Part shown: positions 37,735 to 49,280 of the stretch, one piece after another
How positions within the stretch are numbered: position 1 is the stretch's first letter
Layout: each line of letters begins with the position of its first letter
Source: Nomia melanderi
Lineage: Eukaryota > Arthropoda > Insecta > Hymenoptera > Halictidae
DNA: 64,000 nt
Assembly (NCBI RefSeq): GCF_051020985.1
Contig: NW_027475141.1
Location: 2,418,001 to 2,482,000, forward strand
Reading direction: 5' to 3'
Position numbers and translations under genes: made by a program
Notes under the pieces: model-generated
Databases searched by the model: none
The model's input: only the letters and a program-made list of their open reading frames with translations
What the model was told of the DNA's origin: nothing

Positions 37735-38270
37735 GAGATATCACCAGATATATGCTGGATTTTTCCCTGACCCTGAGTGTCCGGCCCCATGAGACGGTGG
37801 TTTTCTCGGCGCCTGGTGGTGCGAGGTCGTTAACGCTGCCCAGATTCATGCGGCAGGGCCTCCTACAGACAATGCACTTTGACTTATTGCGCTATCTGTA
37901 ATAGCACCCGAGATATCACCAGATATATATTGGATTTTCCCCTGACCCTGAGTGTCCAGCCCCATGACACGGTGGTTTTCTCGGACCCTGGTGGTCCGAG
38001 GTCGTTCCCGCTGCACAGATTCATGAGCCAGGGCCTCCTGCAGATAATTCACTTTGGTTTATTGCGCTATCAGTAATAGCACCCGAGATATCACCAGATA
38101 TATATGTGATTTTTCCCTGACCCTGAGTGTCCGGCCCCATGAGACGGTGGTTTCCTCGTCCCCTGGTGGTCCGAGGTCGTTCCCGCTGCCCAGATTCATG
38201 CCGCAGGGCCACCTACTGACAATGCGCTTTGATTTATTGCGCTATCTGTAATAGCACCTGAGATATCACC
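37735..38270 (+). repeat. Long-range copy of 44,909-45,444
   Basis: Offset 7,174 (41 x 175 less 1). Shared rare marks are GTTAACGCTGCCCA, CCCATGACACGG, CTCGGACCCTGG, TATCAGTAATAGC, ATATATATGTGATTTTT, GGTTTCCTCGTCCCC and CATGCCGCAGGGCCACC. The match ends near CACCTGAGATATCACC. Confidence 0.85.
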
Positions 38271-38301
38271 AGATATATATTAGATTTTTCCCTGACCCTG
38301 A

Positions 38302-38600
38302 GTGTCCGGCCCCATGAGACGGTGGTTTTCTCGGCCCCTGGTGGTCCGAGGTCGTTCCCGCTGCACAGATTCATGCGCCAGGGCCTCCTGCAGACAATGC
38401 ACTTTGATTTATCGCGCTATTTGTAATAGCACCCGAGATTTCACCAGATATATGCTGGAGTTTTACATGACCTTCGGTGACGTATTCCGAATATCTGTAA
38501 TTTTCTCGGCCCCTGGTGGTCCGAGGTCGTTCCTGCTGCACAGATTCAGACGACAGTGCCACCTACAGACAATGCACTTTGATTTATTGCGCTATCTTTA
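38302..38600 (+). repeat. 10-monomer-offset pair (type A to type B)
   Basis: Recurs at 40,053-40,351, offset 1,751. It contains an ordinary type A monomer followed by a type B monomer with the unusual GAGATTTCACC, GCTGGAGTTTTACATG and GGTGACGTATTCCG. A third relative lies near 42,985-43,100 with GCTGGATTTTTACATG. Confidence 0.8.
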
Positions 38601-39489
38601 ATAGCACCCGAGATATCACCAGATATATATTGGATTTTCCCCTGACCCTGAGTGTCCGGCCCCATGAGACTGTGGTTTTCTCGGCTCCTGGTGGCCCGAG
38701 GTCGTTCCCGCAGCACAGAATCATGCGCCAGGGCTTCCTGCAGACAATGCACTTTCATTTATTGCGCTATTTCTAATAGCACCCGAGACATCACCAGATA
38801 TATATTGGATTTTCCCCTGACCCTGAGTGTCCGGCCCCATGAGACGGTGGTTTTCTCGGGCCCTGGTGGTCCGAGGTCGTTCCCGCTGCACAGATTCATG
38901 AGCCAGGGCCTCCCGCAGACAATTCACTTTGGTTTCTTTCGCTATCTGTAATAGCACCCGAGATATCACCAGATATATGCTGTATTTTTACATGACCTTG
39001 GGTGACGGATTCCGAATATCTGTAATTTTCTCGGCCCCTGGTGGTCCGAGGTCGTTCCTGCTGCACAGATTCATTCGCCAGTGCCACCTACAGACAATGC
39101 ACTTTGATTTATCGCGCTATCTGTAATAGCACCCGAGATATCACCAGATATATAATGGATTTTTCCCTGTCCCTGAGTGTCCGGCCCCATGAATCTGTGG
39201 TTTTCTCGTCCCCTGGTGGTCCGAGGTCGTTCCCGCTGCAGAGATTCATGCGCCAGGGCCTCCTGCAGATAATTCACTTTGGTTTATTGCGCTATCTCTA
39301 ATAGCACCCGAGACATCACCAGATATATATTGGATTTTTCCCTGACCCTGAGTGTCCGGCCCCATGAGACGGTGGTTTTCTCGGCCCCTGGTGTTCCGAG
39401 GTCGTTCCCGCTGCACAGATTCATGAGCCAGGGCTTCCTGCAGATAATTCACTTTGGTTTATTGCGCTATCTCTAATAGCACCCCAGGA

Positions 39490-42400
39490 CATCACCAGAT
39501 ATATATTGGATTTTTCCCTGACAATGAGTGTCCGGCCCCATGAGTCGGTGGTTTTCTTGGCCCCTGGTGGTCCGAGGTCGTTCCCGCTGCACAGATTCAT
39601 GCGTCAGGGTCTCCGACAGACAATACACTTTGATTTATTGCGCTATCTGTAATAGCACCCGAGATATCACCAGATATATGCTGTATTTTTACATGACCTT
39701 GGGTGACGGATTCCGAATATCTGTAATTTTCTCGGCCCCTGGTGCTCAGAGGTCGTTCCCGCTGCACAGATTCATGCGCCAGGGCCTCCTACAGATAATT
39801 CACTTTCGTTTATTGCGCTATCTGTAATAGCACCCGAGATATCACCACATATATATTGGATTTTCCCCTGACCCTGAGTGTCCGACCCCATGGGACTGTG
39901 GTTTTCTCGGCTCCTGGTGGTCCGAGGTCGTTGCCGCTGCACAGATTCATGCGCCAGGGCCTCCTGCAGACAATGCACTTTGATTTATCGCGCTATCTGT
40001 AATAGCACCTGAGATATCACCAGATATATATTGGATTTTTCACTGACCCTGAGTGTCCGGCCTCATGAGACGGTGGTTTTCTCGGCCCCTGGTGGTCCGA
40101 GGTCGTTCCCGCTGCACAGATTCATGCGCCAGGGCCTCCTGCAGACAATGCACTTTCATTTATCGCGCTATTTGTAATAGCACCCGAGATTTCACCAGAT
40201 ATATGCTGGAGTTTTACATGACCTTGGGTGACGTATTCCGAATATCTGTAATTTTCTCGGCCCCTGGTGGTCCGAGGTCGTTCCTGCTGCACAGATTCAT
40301 TCGCCAGTGCCACCTACAGACAATGCACTTGGATTTATTGCGCTATCTTTAATAGCACCCGAGATATCACCAGATATATATTGGATTTTTCCCTGACCCT
40401 GAGTGTCCGGCCCCATGAGACGGTGGTTTTCTCGGCCCCTGGTAGTCCGAGGTCGTTCCCGCTGCACAGATTCATGAGCCAGGGCTTCATGCAGATAATT
40501 CACTTTGGTTTATTGCGCTATCTCTAATAGCACCCGAGACATCACCAGATATATATTGGATTTTTCCCTGACAATGAGTGTCCGGCCCCATGAGTCGGTG
40601 GTTTTCTTGGCCCCTGGTGGTCCGAGGTCGTTCCCGCTGCACAGATTCATGCGTCAGGGTCTCCGACAGACAATACACTTTGATTTATTGCGCTATCTGT
40701 AATAGCACCCGAGATATCACCAGATATATGCTGTATTTTTACATGACCTTGGGTGACGGATTCCGAATATCTGTAATTTTCTCGGCCCCTGGTGCTCAGA
40801 GGTCGTTCCCGCTGCACAGATTCATGCGCCAGGGCCTCCTACAGATAATTCACTTTCGTTTATTGCGCTATCTGTAATAGCACCCGAGATATCACCACAT
40901 ATATATTGGATTTTCCCCTGACCCTGAGTGTCCGACCCCATGGGACTGTGGTTTTCTCGGCTCCTGGTGGTCCGAGGTCGTTGCCGCTGCACAGATTCAT
41001 GCGCCAGGGCCTCCTGCAGACAATGCACTTTGATTTATCGCGCTATCTGTAATAGCACCTGAGATATCACCAGATATATGCTGGATTTTTCCCTGACCCT
41101 GAGTGTCCGGCCCCATGAGACGTGGTTTTCTCGGCCCCTGGTGGTGCGAGGTCGTTAACGCTGCCCAGATTCATGCGGCAGGGCCTCCTACAGACAATAC
41201 ACTTTGATTTATTGCGCTATCTGTAATAGCACCCGAGATATCACCAGATATATATTGGATTTTCCCCTGACCCTGAGTGTCCGGCCCATGAGACGGTGAT
41301 TTTCTCGGCCCCTGGTGGTCCGAGGTCGTTCCCGCAGCACAGAATCATGCGCCAGGGCTTCCTGCAGACAATGCACTTTGATTTAAGGCGCTATCTCTAA
41401 TAGCACCCGAGAAATCACCAGATATATATTGGATTTTCCCCTGACCCTGAGTGTCCAGCCCCATGACACGGTGGTTTTCTCGGCCCCTGGTGGTCCGAGG
41501 TCGTTCCCGCTGCACAGATTCATGAGCCAGGGCCTCCTGCAGATTATTCACTTTGGTTTATTGCGCTATCTGTAATAGCACCCAAGATATCACCTGATAT
41601 ATATTGGATTTTCCCCTGACCCTGAGTGTCCGGACCCATGAGACGGTGGTTTTCTCGGCCCCTGGAGGTCCGAGGTCGTTCCCGCTGGCCAGATTCATGC
41701 GCCAGGTCCTCCTACAGACAATGCACTTTGATTTATTGCGCTATCAGTAATAGCACCCGAGATATCACCAGATATATATTGGATTTTCCCCTGACCCTGA
41801 GTGTCCAGCCCCATGACACGGTGGTTTTCTCGTCCCCTGGTGGTCCGAGGTCGTTCCCGCTGCAGAGATTCATGCGCCAGGGCCTCCTGCAGATAATTCA
41901 CTTTGGTTTATTGCGCTATCTCTAATAGCACCCGAGACATCACCAGATATATATTGGATTTTCCCCTGACCCTGAGTGTCCAGCCCCATGAGACTGTGGT
42001 TTTCTCGGCCCCTGGTGGTCCGATGTCGTTCCCGCCGCCCAGATTCATGCGCCAGGGCCTCCTACAAAAAATGCACTTTGATTTACTGCGCTATCTGTAA
42101 TAGCACCCGAGATATCACCAGATATATGCTGGATTTTTACATGACCTTGGGTGACGGATTCCGAATATCTGTAATTTTCTCGGCCCGTAGTCGTCCGAGG
42201 TCGTTCCCGCTGCCCAGATTCATGCGCCAGGGCCTCCTACAGACAATTCACTTTGATTTATTGCGCTATCTGTAATAGCACCCGAGATATCACCAGACAT
42301 ATATTGGATTTTTCCCTGACCCTGAGTGTCCGGCCCCATGAGACGGTGGTTTTCTCGGCCCCTGGTGGTCCGAGGTCGTTCCCGCTGCACAGATTCATGC

Positions 42401-42920
42401 GTCAGGGCCTCCTGCAGATAATTCACTATGGTTTATTGCGCTATCTGTAATAGCACCCGAGATATCACCAGATATATATTGGATTTTTCCCTGACCCTGA
42501 GTGTCCGGCCCCATGAGACGGTGGTTTTCTCGGCCCCTGGTAGTCCGAGGTCGTTCCCGCTGCACAGATTCATGAGCCAGGGCTTCATGCAGATAATTCA
42601 CTTTGGTTTATTGCGCTATCTCTAATAGCACCCGAGACATCACCAGATATATATTGGATTTTTCCCTGACAATGAGTGTCCGGCCCCATGAGTCGGTGGT
42701 TTTCTTGGCCCCTGGTGGTCCGAGGTCGTTCCCGCTGCACAGATTCATGCGTCAGGGTCTCCGACAGACAATACACTTTGATTTATTGCGCTATCTGTAA
42801 TAGCACCCGAGATATCACCAGATATATGCTGTATTTTTACATGACCTTGGGTGACGGATTCCGAATATCTGTAATTTTCTCGGCCCCTGGTGCTCAGAGG
42901 TCGTTCCCGCTGCACAGATT
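39490..42920 (+). repeat. 6-monomer HOR with a third partial copy
   Basis: 39,490-40,020 recurs at 40,540-41,070, offset 1,050 (6 x 175). About 40,380-40,810 recurs at 42,478-42,908, offset 2,098. Marks are TGACAATGAGTGTCC, TTTTCTTGGCCCC, GCGTCAGGGTCTCCGACAG and GGTGCTCAGAGGTCG. The first copy has one extra base (CACCCCAGGACATC near 39,481). Confidence 0.83.
41060..41775 (+). repeat. Third copy of a HOR C segment
   Basis: Matches 45,957-46,672 (offset 4,897) and 49,455-50,170 (offset 8,395). All three share two 1-bp deletions, GAGACGTGGTTTTC (about 41,116) and GTCCGGCCCATGAGACGG (about 41,279), and also GATTTAAGGCGCTATC and CCACCCAAG-like CACCCAAGATATCACCTG. The shared indels show common descent rather than chance. 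Confidence 0.9.
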
Positions 42921-45782
42921 CATGCGCCAGGGCCTCCTGCAGACAATGCACTTTCATTTATCGCGCTATTTGTAATAGCACCCGAGATTTCACCAGATAT
43001 ATGCTGGATTTTTACATGACCTTGGGTGACGTATTCCGAATATCTGTAATTTTCTCGGCCCCTGGTGGTCCGAGGTCGTTCCTGCTGCACAGATTCATTC
43101 GCCAGTGCCACCTACAGACAATGCACTTGGATTTATTGCGCTATCTTTAATAGCACCCGAGATATCACCAGATATATATTGGATTTTTCCCTGACCCTGA
43201 GTGTCCGGCCGCATGAGACGGTGGTTTGCTCGGCCCCTGGTGGTCCGAGGTCGTTGCCGCAGCACAGATGCATGCGCCAGGGCCTCCTGCAGATAATTCT
43301 CTTTGGTTTATTGAGCTATCTCTAATAGCACCCGAGATATCACCAGATATATATTGGATTTTCCCCTGACCCTGAGTGTCCGGCCCCATGAGACGGTGGT
43401 TTTCTCGGCCCCTGGAGGTCCGAGGTCGTTCCCGCTGGCCAGATTCATGCGCCAGGTCCTCCTACAGACAATGCACTCTGATTTATTGCGCTATCAGTAA
43501 TAGCACCCGAGATATCGCCAGATATATATGTGATTTTTCCCTGACCCTGAGTGTCCGGCCCCATGAGACGGTGGTTTTCTCGGCCCATGGTGGTCCGAGG
43601 TCGTTCCAGCTGCACAGATTCATGAGCCAGGGCCTCCTGCAGATAATTCACTTTGGTTTATTGCGCTATCTCTAATAGCACCCGAGACATCACCAGATAT
43701 ATATTGGATTTTTCCTTGACCCTGATTGTCCGGCCCCATGAGACTGTGGTATTCTCGGCCCCTGGTGGTCCGAAGTCGTTCCCGCTGCCCAGATTCATGC
43801 GCCAGGGCCTCCTACAGACAATGCACTTTGATTTATTGCGCTATCTGTAATAGCATCCGAGATATCACCAGATATATATTGGATTTTTCCCTGAACCTCA
43901 GTGTCCGGCCCCATGAGACAGTGGTTTTCTCGGCCCCTGGTGGTCCGAAGTCGTTCCCGCTGCCCAGATTCATGCGCCAGGGCCTCCGACAGACAATGCA
44001 CTTTGATTTATAGCGCTATCTCTAATAGCACCCGAGATATCACAAGATATATATTGGATTTTCCCCTGACCCTGAGTGTCCGGCCCCATGAGACGGTGGT
44101 TTTCTCGGCCCCTGGTGGTCCGAGGTCGTTCCCGCTGCACAGATTCATGAACCAGGGCCCCCTGCAGATAATTCACTTTGGTTTATTGCGCTATCTCTAA
44201 TAGCACCCGAGATATCACCAGATATATATTGGATTTTTCCCTGACCCTGAGTGTCTGGCCCCATGAAACGGTGGTTGTCTCGGCCCCTGGTGGTCCGAGG
44301 TCGTTCCCGCTGCACAGATTCATGCGCCAGGGCCTCCTACAGACAATGCACTTTGGTTAATTGCGCTATCTGTAATAGCACCCGAGATATCACCAGATAT
44401 ATGCTGTATTTTTACATGACCTTGGGTGACGGATTCCGAATATCTGTAATTTTCTCGGCCCCTGGTGGTCCGAGGTCGTTCCTGCTGCACAGATTCATTC
44501 GCCAGTGCCGCCTACAGACAATGCACTTTGATTTATTGCGCTATCTCTAATAGCACCCGAGATATCACCAGATATATATTGGATTTTGCCCTGATCCTGA
44601 CAGTCCGGCTCCATGAGACGGTGATTTTCTCGGCCCCTGGTGGTCCGAGGTAGTTCCCGCTGCACAGAATCATGCGCCAGGGCTTCCTGCAGACAATGCA
44701 CTTTGATTTATTGCGCTATCTCTAATAGCACCCGAGATATCACCAGATATATGCTGGATTTTTCCGCGATCCTGACAGTCCGGCCCCATGAGAGGGTGAT
44801 TTTCTCGGCCCCTGGTGGTCCGAGGTAGTTCCCGCTGCACAGAATCATGCGCCAGGGCTTCCTGCAGACAATGCACTTTGATTTATTGCGCTATCTCTAA
44901 TAGCACCCGAGATATCACCAGATATATGCTGGATTTTTCCCTGACCCTGAGTGTCCGGCCCCATGAGACGGTGGTTTTCTCGGCGCCTGGTGGTGCGAGG
45001 TCGTTAACGCTGCCCACATTCATGCGGCAGGGCCTCCTACAGACAATGCACTTTGATTTATTGCGCTATCTGTAATAGCACCCGAGATATCACCAGATAT
45101 ATATTGGATTTTCCCCTGACCCTGAGTGTCCAGCCCCATGACACGGTGGTTTTCTCGGACCCTGGTGGTCCGAGGTCGTTCCCGCTGCACAGATTCATGA
45201 GCCAGGCCCTCCCGCAGATAATTCACTTTGGTTTATTGCGCTATCAGTAATAGCACCCGAGATATCACCAGATATATATGTGATTTTTCCCTGACCCTGA
45301 GTGTCCGGCCCCATGAGACGGTGGTTTCCTCGTCCCCTGGTGGTCCGAGGTCGTTCCCGCTGCCCAGATTCATGCCGCAGGGCCACCTACTGACAATGCG
45401 CTTTGATTTATTGCGCTATCTGTAATAGCACCTGAGATATCACCACATATATATTGGATTTTTCCTGACCCTGAGTGTCCGGCCGCATGAGACGGTGGTT
45501 TGCTCGGCCCCTGGTGGTCCGAGGTCGTTCCCGCTGCACAGATGCATGCGCCAGGGCCTCCTGCAGATAATTCTCTTTGGTTTATTGCGCCATCTCTAAT
45601 AGCACCCGAGATATCACCAGATATATATTGGATTTTCCCCTGACCCTGAGTGTCCGGCCCCATGAGACGGTGGTTTTCTCGGCCCCTGGAGGTCCGAGGT
45701 CGTTCCCGCTGGCCAGATTCATGCGCCAGGTCCTCCTATAGACAATGCACTTTGATTTATTGCGCTATCTCTAATAGCACCC

Positions 45783-48700
45783 GAGACATCACCAGATATA
45801 TATTGGATTTTCCCCTGTCCCTGAGTGTCCGGCCCCATGAGACTGTGGTTTTCTCGGCCCCTGGTGGTCCGAGGTCGTTCCCGCTGCACAGATTCATGAG
45901 CCAGGGCCTCCCGCAGACAATTCACTTTGGTTTCTTGCGCTATCTGTAATAGCACCCGAGATATCACCAGATATATGCTGGATTTTTCCCTGACCCTGAG
46001 TGTCCGGCCCCATGAGACGTGGTTTTCTCGGCCCCTGGTGGTGCGAGGTCGTTAACGCTGCCCAGATTCATGCGGCAGGGCCTCCTACAGACAATACACT
46101 TTGATTTATTGCGCTATCTGTAATAGCACCCGAGATATCACCAGATATATATTGGATTTTCCCCTGACCCTGAGTGTCCGGCCCATGAGACGGTGATTTT
46201 CTCGGCCCCTGGTGGTCCGAGGTCGTTCCCGCAGCACAGAATCATGCGCCAGGGCTTCCTGCAGACAATGCACTTTGATTTAAGGCGCTATCTCTAATAG
46301 CACCCGAGAAATCACCAGATATATATTGGATTTTCCCCTGACCCTGAGTGTCCAGCCCCATGACACGGTGGTTTTCTCGGCCCCTGGTGGTCCGAGGTCG
46401 TTCCCGCTGCACAGATTCATGAGCCAGGGCCTCCTGCAGATTATTCACTTTGGTTTATTGCGCTATCTGTAATAGCACCCAAGATATCACCTGATATATA
46501 TTGGATTTTCCCCTGACCCTGAGTGTCCGGACCCATGAGACGGTGGTTTTCTCGGCCCCTGGAGGTCCGAGGTCGTTCCCGCTGGCCAGATTCATGCGCC
46601 AGGTCCTCCTACAGACAATGCACTTTGATTTATTGCGCTATCAGTAATAGCACCCGAGATATCACCAGATATATATGTGATTTTTCCCTGACCCTGAGTG
46701 TCCGGCCCCATGAGACGGTGGTTTTCTCGTCCCCTGGTGGTCCGAGGTCGTTCCCGCTGCAGAGATTCATGCGTCAGGGCCTCCTGCAGATAATTCACTA
46801 TGGTTTATTGCGCTATCTGTAATAGCACCCGAGATATCACCAGATATATATTGGATTTTTCCCTGACCCTGAGTGTCCGGCCCCATGAGACGGTGGTTTT
46901 CTCGGCCCCTGGGGGTCCGAGGTCGTTCCCGCTGCACAGATTCATGCGCCAGGGCCTCCTGCAGATAATTCACATTGGATTATTGCGCTATCTCTAATAG
47001 CACCCAAAACATCACCAGATATATATTGGATTTTTCCCTGACCCTGAGTGTCCGGCCCCATGAGACTGTGGTTTTCTCGGACCCTGGTGGTCCGAAGTCG
47101 TTCCCGCTGCCCAGATTCATGAGCCAGAGCCTCCTACAGAAAATGCACTTTGATTTATTGCGCTATCTGTAATAGCACCCGAGATATCACCAGATATATA
47201 TTGGATTTTCCCCTGACCCTGAGTGTCCGGCCCCATGAGACGGTGGTTTTCTCGGCCCCTGGTGGTCCGAGGTCGTTCCTGCTGCACAGATTCATGAGCC
47301 AGGGCCTCTTGCAGAAAATTCACTTTGGTTTATTGCGCTATCAGTAATAGCACCCGAGATATCGCCAGATATATATTGGATTTTTCCCTGACCCTGAGTG
47401 TCTGACCCCATGAGACGGTGGTTGTCTCGGCCCCTGGTGGTCCGAGGTCGTTCCCGCTGCACAGTTTCATGCGCCTGGGCCTCCTGCAGACAATTCACTT
47501 TGGTTTATTGCGCTATCTCTAATAGCACCCGACATATCACCAGATATATATTGGATTTTTCCCCGACCCTGTGTGTTCAGCCCCATGAGACGGTGGTTTT
47601 CTTGGCCCCTGGTGATCCGAGGTCGTTCCCGCTGCACAGATTCATGCGCCAGGGCCTCCTACAGACAATGCACTTTGGTTTATTGCGCTATCTGTAATAG
47701 CACCCGAGATATCACCAGATATATGCTGGATTTTTACATGACCTTGGGTGGCGGATTCCGAATATCTGTAATTTCCTCGGCCCCTGGTGGTCCGAGGTCG
47801 TTCCTGCTGCACAGATTCATTCGCCAGTGCCAACTACAGACAATGCTCTTTGATTTATTGCGCTATTTCTAATAGCACCCGAGATATCACCAGATATATA
47901 TTGGATTTTTCCATGACCCCGAGCGTCCGGCCCCATGAGACTGTGGTTTTCTCAGCCCCTGGTGGTCCGTGGTCGTTCCCGCTGCACAGATTCATGCGCC
48001 AGGGCCTCCTGCAGACAATTCACTTTGGTTTATTGCGCTATCTCTAATAGCACCCGAGATATCACCAGATATATATTAGATTTTCCCCTGACCCTGAGTG
48101 TCCGGCACCATGAGACTGTGGTTTTCTCCGTCCCTGGTGGTCCGAGATCGTTCCCGCTGCACAGACTCATGCGCCAGGGCCTCCTACAGACAATGAACTT
48201 TGATTTATTGCGCTATCTGAAATAGCACCCGAGATATCACCAGATATATATAGGATTTTTCCCTGACCCTGCGTGTCCGGCCCCATGAGACGGTGGTTTT
48301 CTCGGCCCCTGGTTGTCCGAGGTCGTTCCCGCTGCACAGATTCATGCGACAGGGCCTCCTGCAGATAATTCACATTGGTTTATTGCGCTATCTCTAATAG
48401 CACCCGAGATATCACCAGATATATATTGGATTTTTCCCTGACCCTGAGTGTCCGGCCCCATGAGACAGTGGTTTTGTCGGCCCCTGGTGGTCCGAGGTCG
48501 TTCCTGCTGCACAGATGCATGCGCGAGGGCCTCCTGCAGATAATTCACTTTGGTTTATTGCGCTATCTCTAATAGCACCCGAGATATCACCAGATATATA
48601 TTGGATTTTTCCCTGACCCTGAGTGTCCGGCCCCATGAAACGATGGTTTTGTCGGCCCCTGGTGGTCCGAGGTCGTTCCTGCTGCACAGATGCATGCGCG

Positions 48701-49280
48701 AGGGCCTCCTGCAGATAATTCACTTTGGTTTATTGCGCTATCTCTAATAGCACCCGAGATATCACCAGATATATATTGGATTTTCCCCTGACCCTGAGTG
48801 TCCGGCCCCATGAGACGGTGGTTTTCTCGGCCCCTGGTGGTCCGAGGTCGTTCCCGCTGCACAGATTCATGAGCCAGGGCCTCTTGCAGAAAATTCACTT
48901 TGGTTTATTGCGCTATCAGTAATAGCACCCGAGATATCGCCAGATATATATTGGATTTTTCCCTGACCCTGAGTGTCCGGCCCCATGAGACAGTGGTTTT
49001 CTCGGCCCCTGGTTGTCCGAGGTCGTTCCCGGTGCACAGATTCATGCGCCAGGACCTCCTACAGAGAATGCACTTTGATTTATTGCGCTATCTGTAATAG
49101 CGCCCGAGATATCACCAGATATATATTGGATTTTTCCCTGACCCTGAGTGTCCGGCCCCAGGAGACGGTGGTTTTCTCGGCCCCTGGTGGTCCGAAGTCG
49201 TTCCCGCTGCACAGATTCGTGCGCCAGGGACTCCTACAGACAATGCACCTTGATTTATTGCGCTATCTCTAATAGCACCC
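45783..49280 (+). repeat. HOR C unit 1 (20 monomers, 3,498 bp)
   Basis: Starts at GAGACATCACC, ends just before the same motif at 49,281. The length is 20 x 175 less 2, the two missing bases being the 1-bp deletions near 46,017 and 46,179. It contains one type B monomer (47,731) and a near-identical adjacent pair at 48,400-48,750 (TGTCGGCCCCTGG, CAGATGCATGCGCGAGGG). Confidence 0.92.
46680..46904 (+). repeat. Monomer absent from HOR C unit 2
   Basis: Unit 1 has two passages of TTTTTCCCTGACCCTGAG through GGTGGTTTTCTCG, the first followed by TCCCCTGG and the second by GCCCCTGGGGG. Unit 2 has a single passage that begins with the left context of the first (ATATATATGTGA) and ends with the right context of the second. 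The loss is exactly 175 bp, with the breakpoint inside a 50-bp identical stretch (46,680-46,729). This is what unequal homologous exchange would leave. Confidence 0.9.

Larger units (their letters stand above)
38440..44500 (+). repeat. Cluster of type B monomers
   Basis: Nine type B monomers lie within about 36, at roughly 38,461, 38,987, 39,691, 40,211, 40,740, 42,131, 42,831, 43,006 and 44,411. In type B the stretch between GGATTTTT and TTTTCTCGG reads ACATGACCTTGGGTGACGG, then ATTCCGAATATCTGTAA, instead of CCCTGACCCTGAGTGTCC and CCCCATGAGACGG. The flanks remain ordinary. This frequency is about three times that of the direct array as a whole. Confidence 0.88.
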
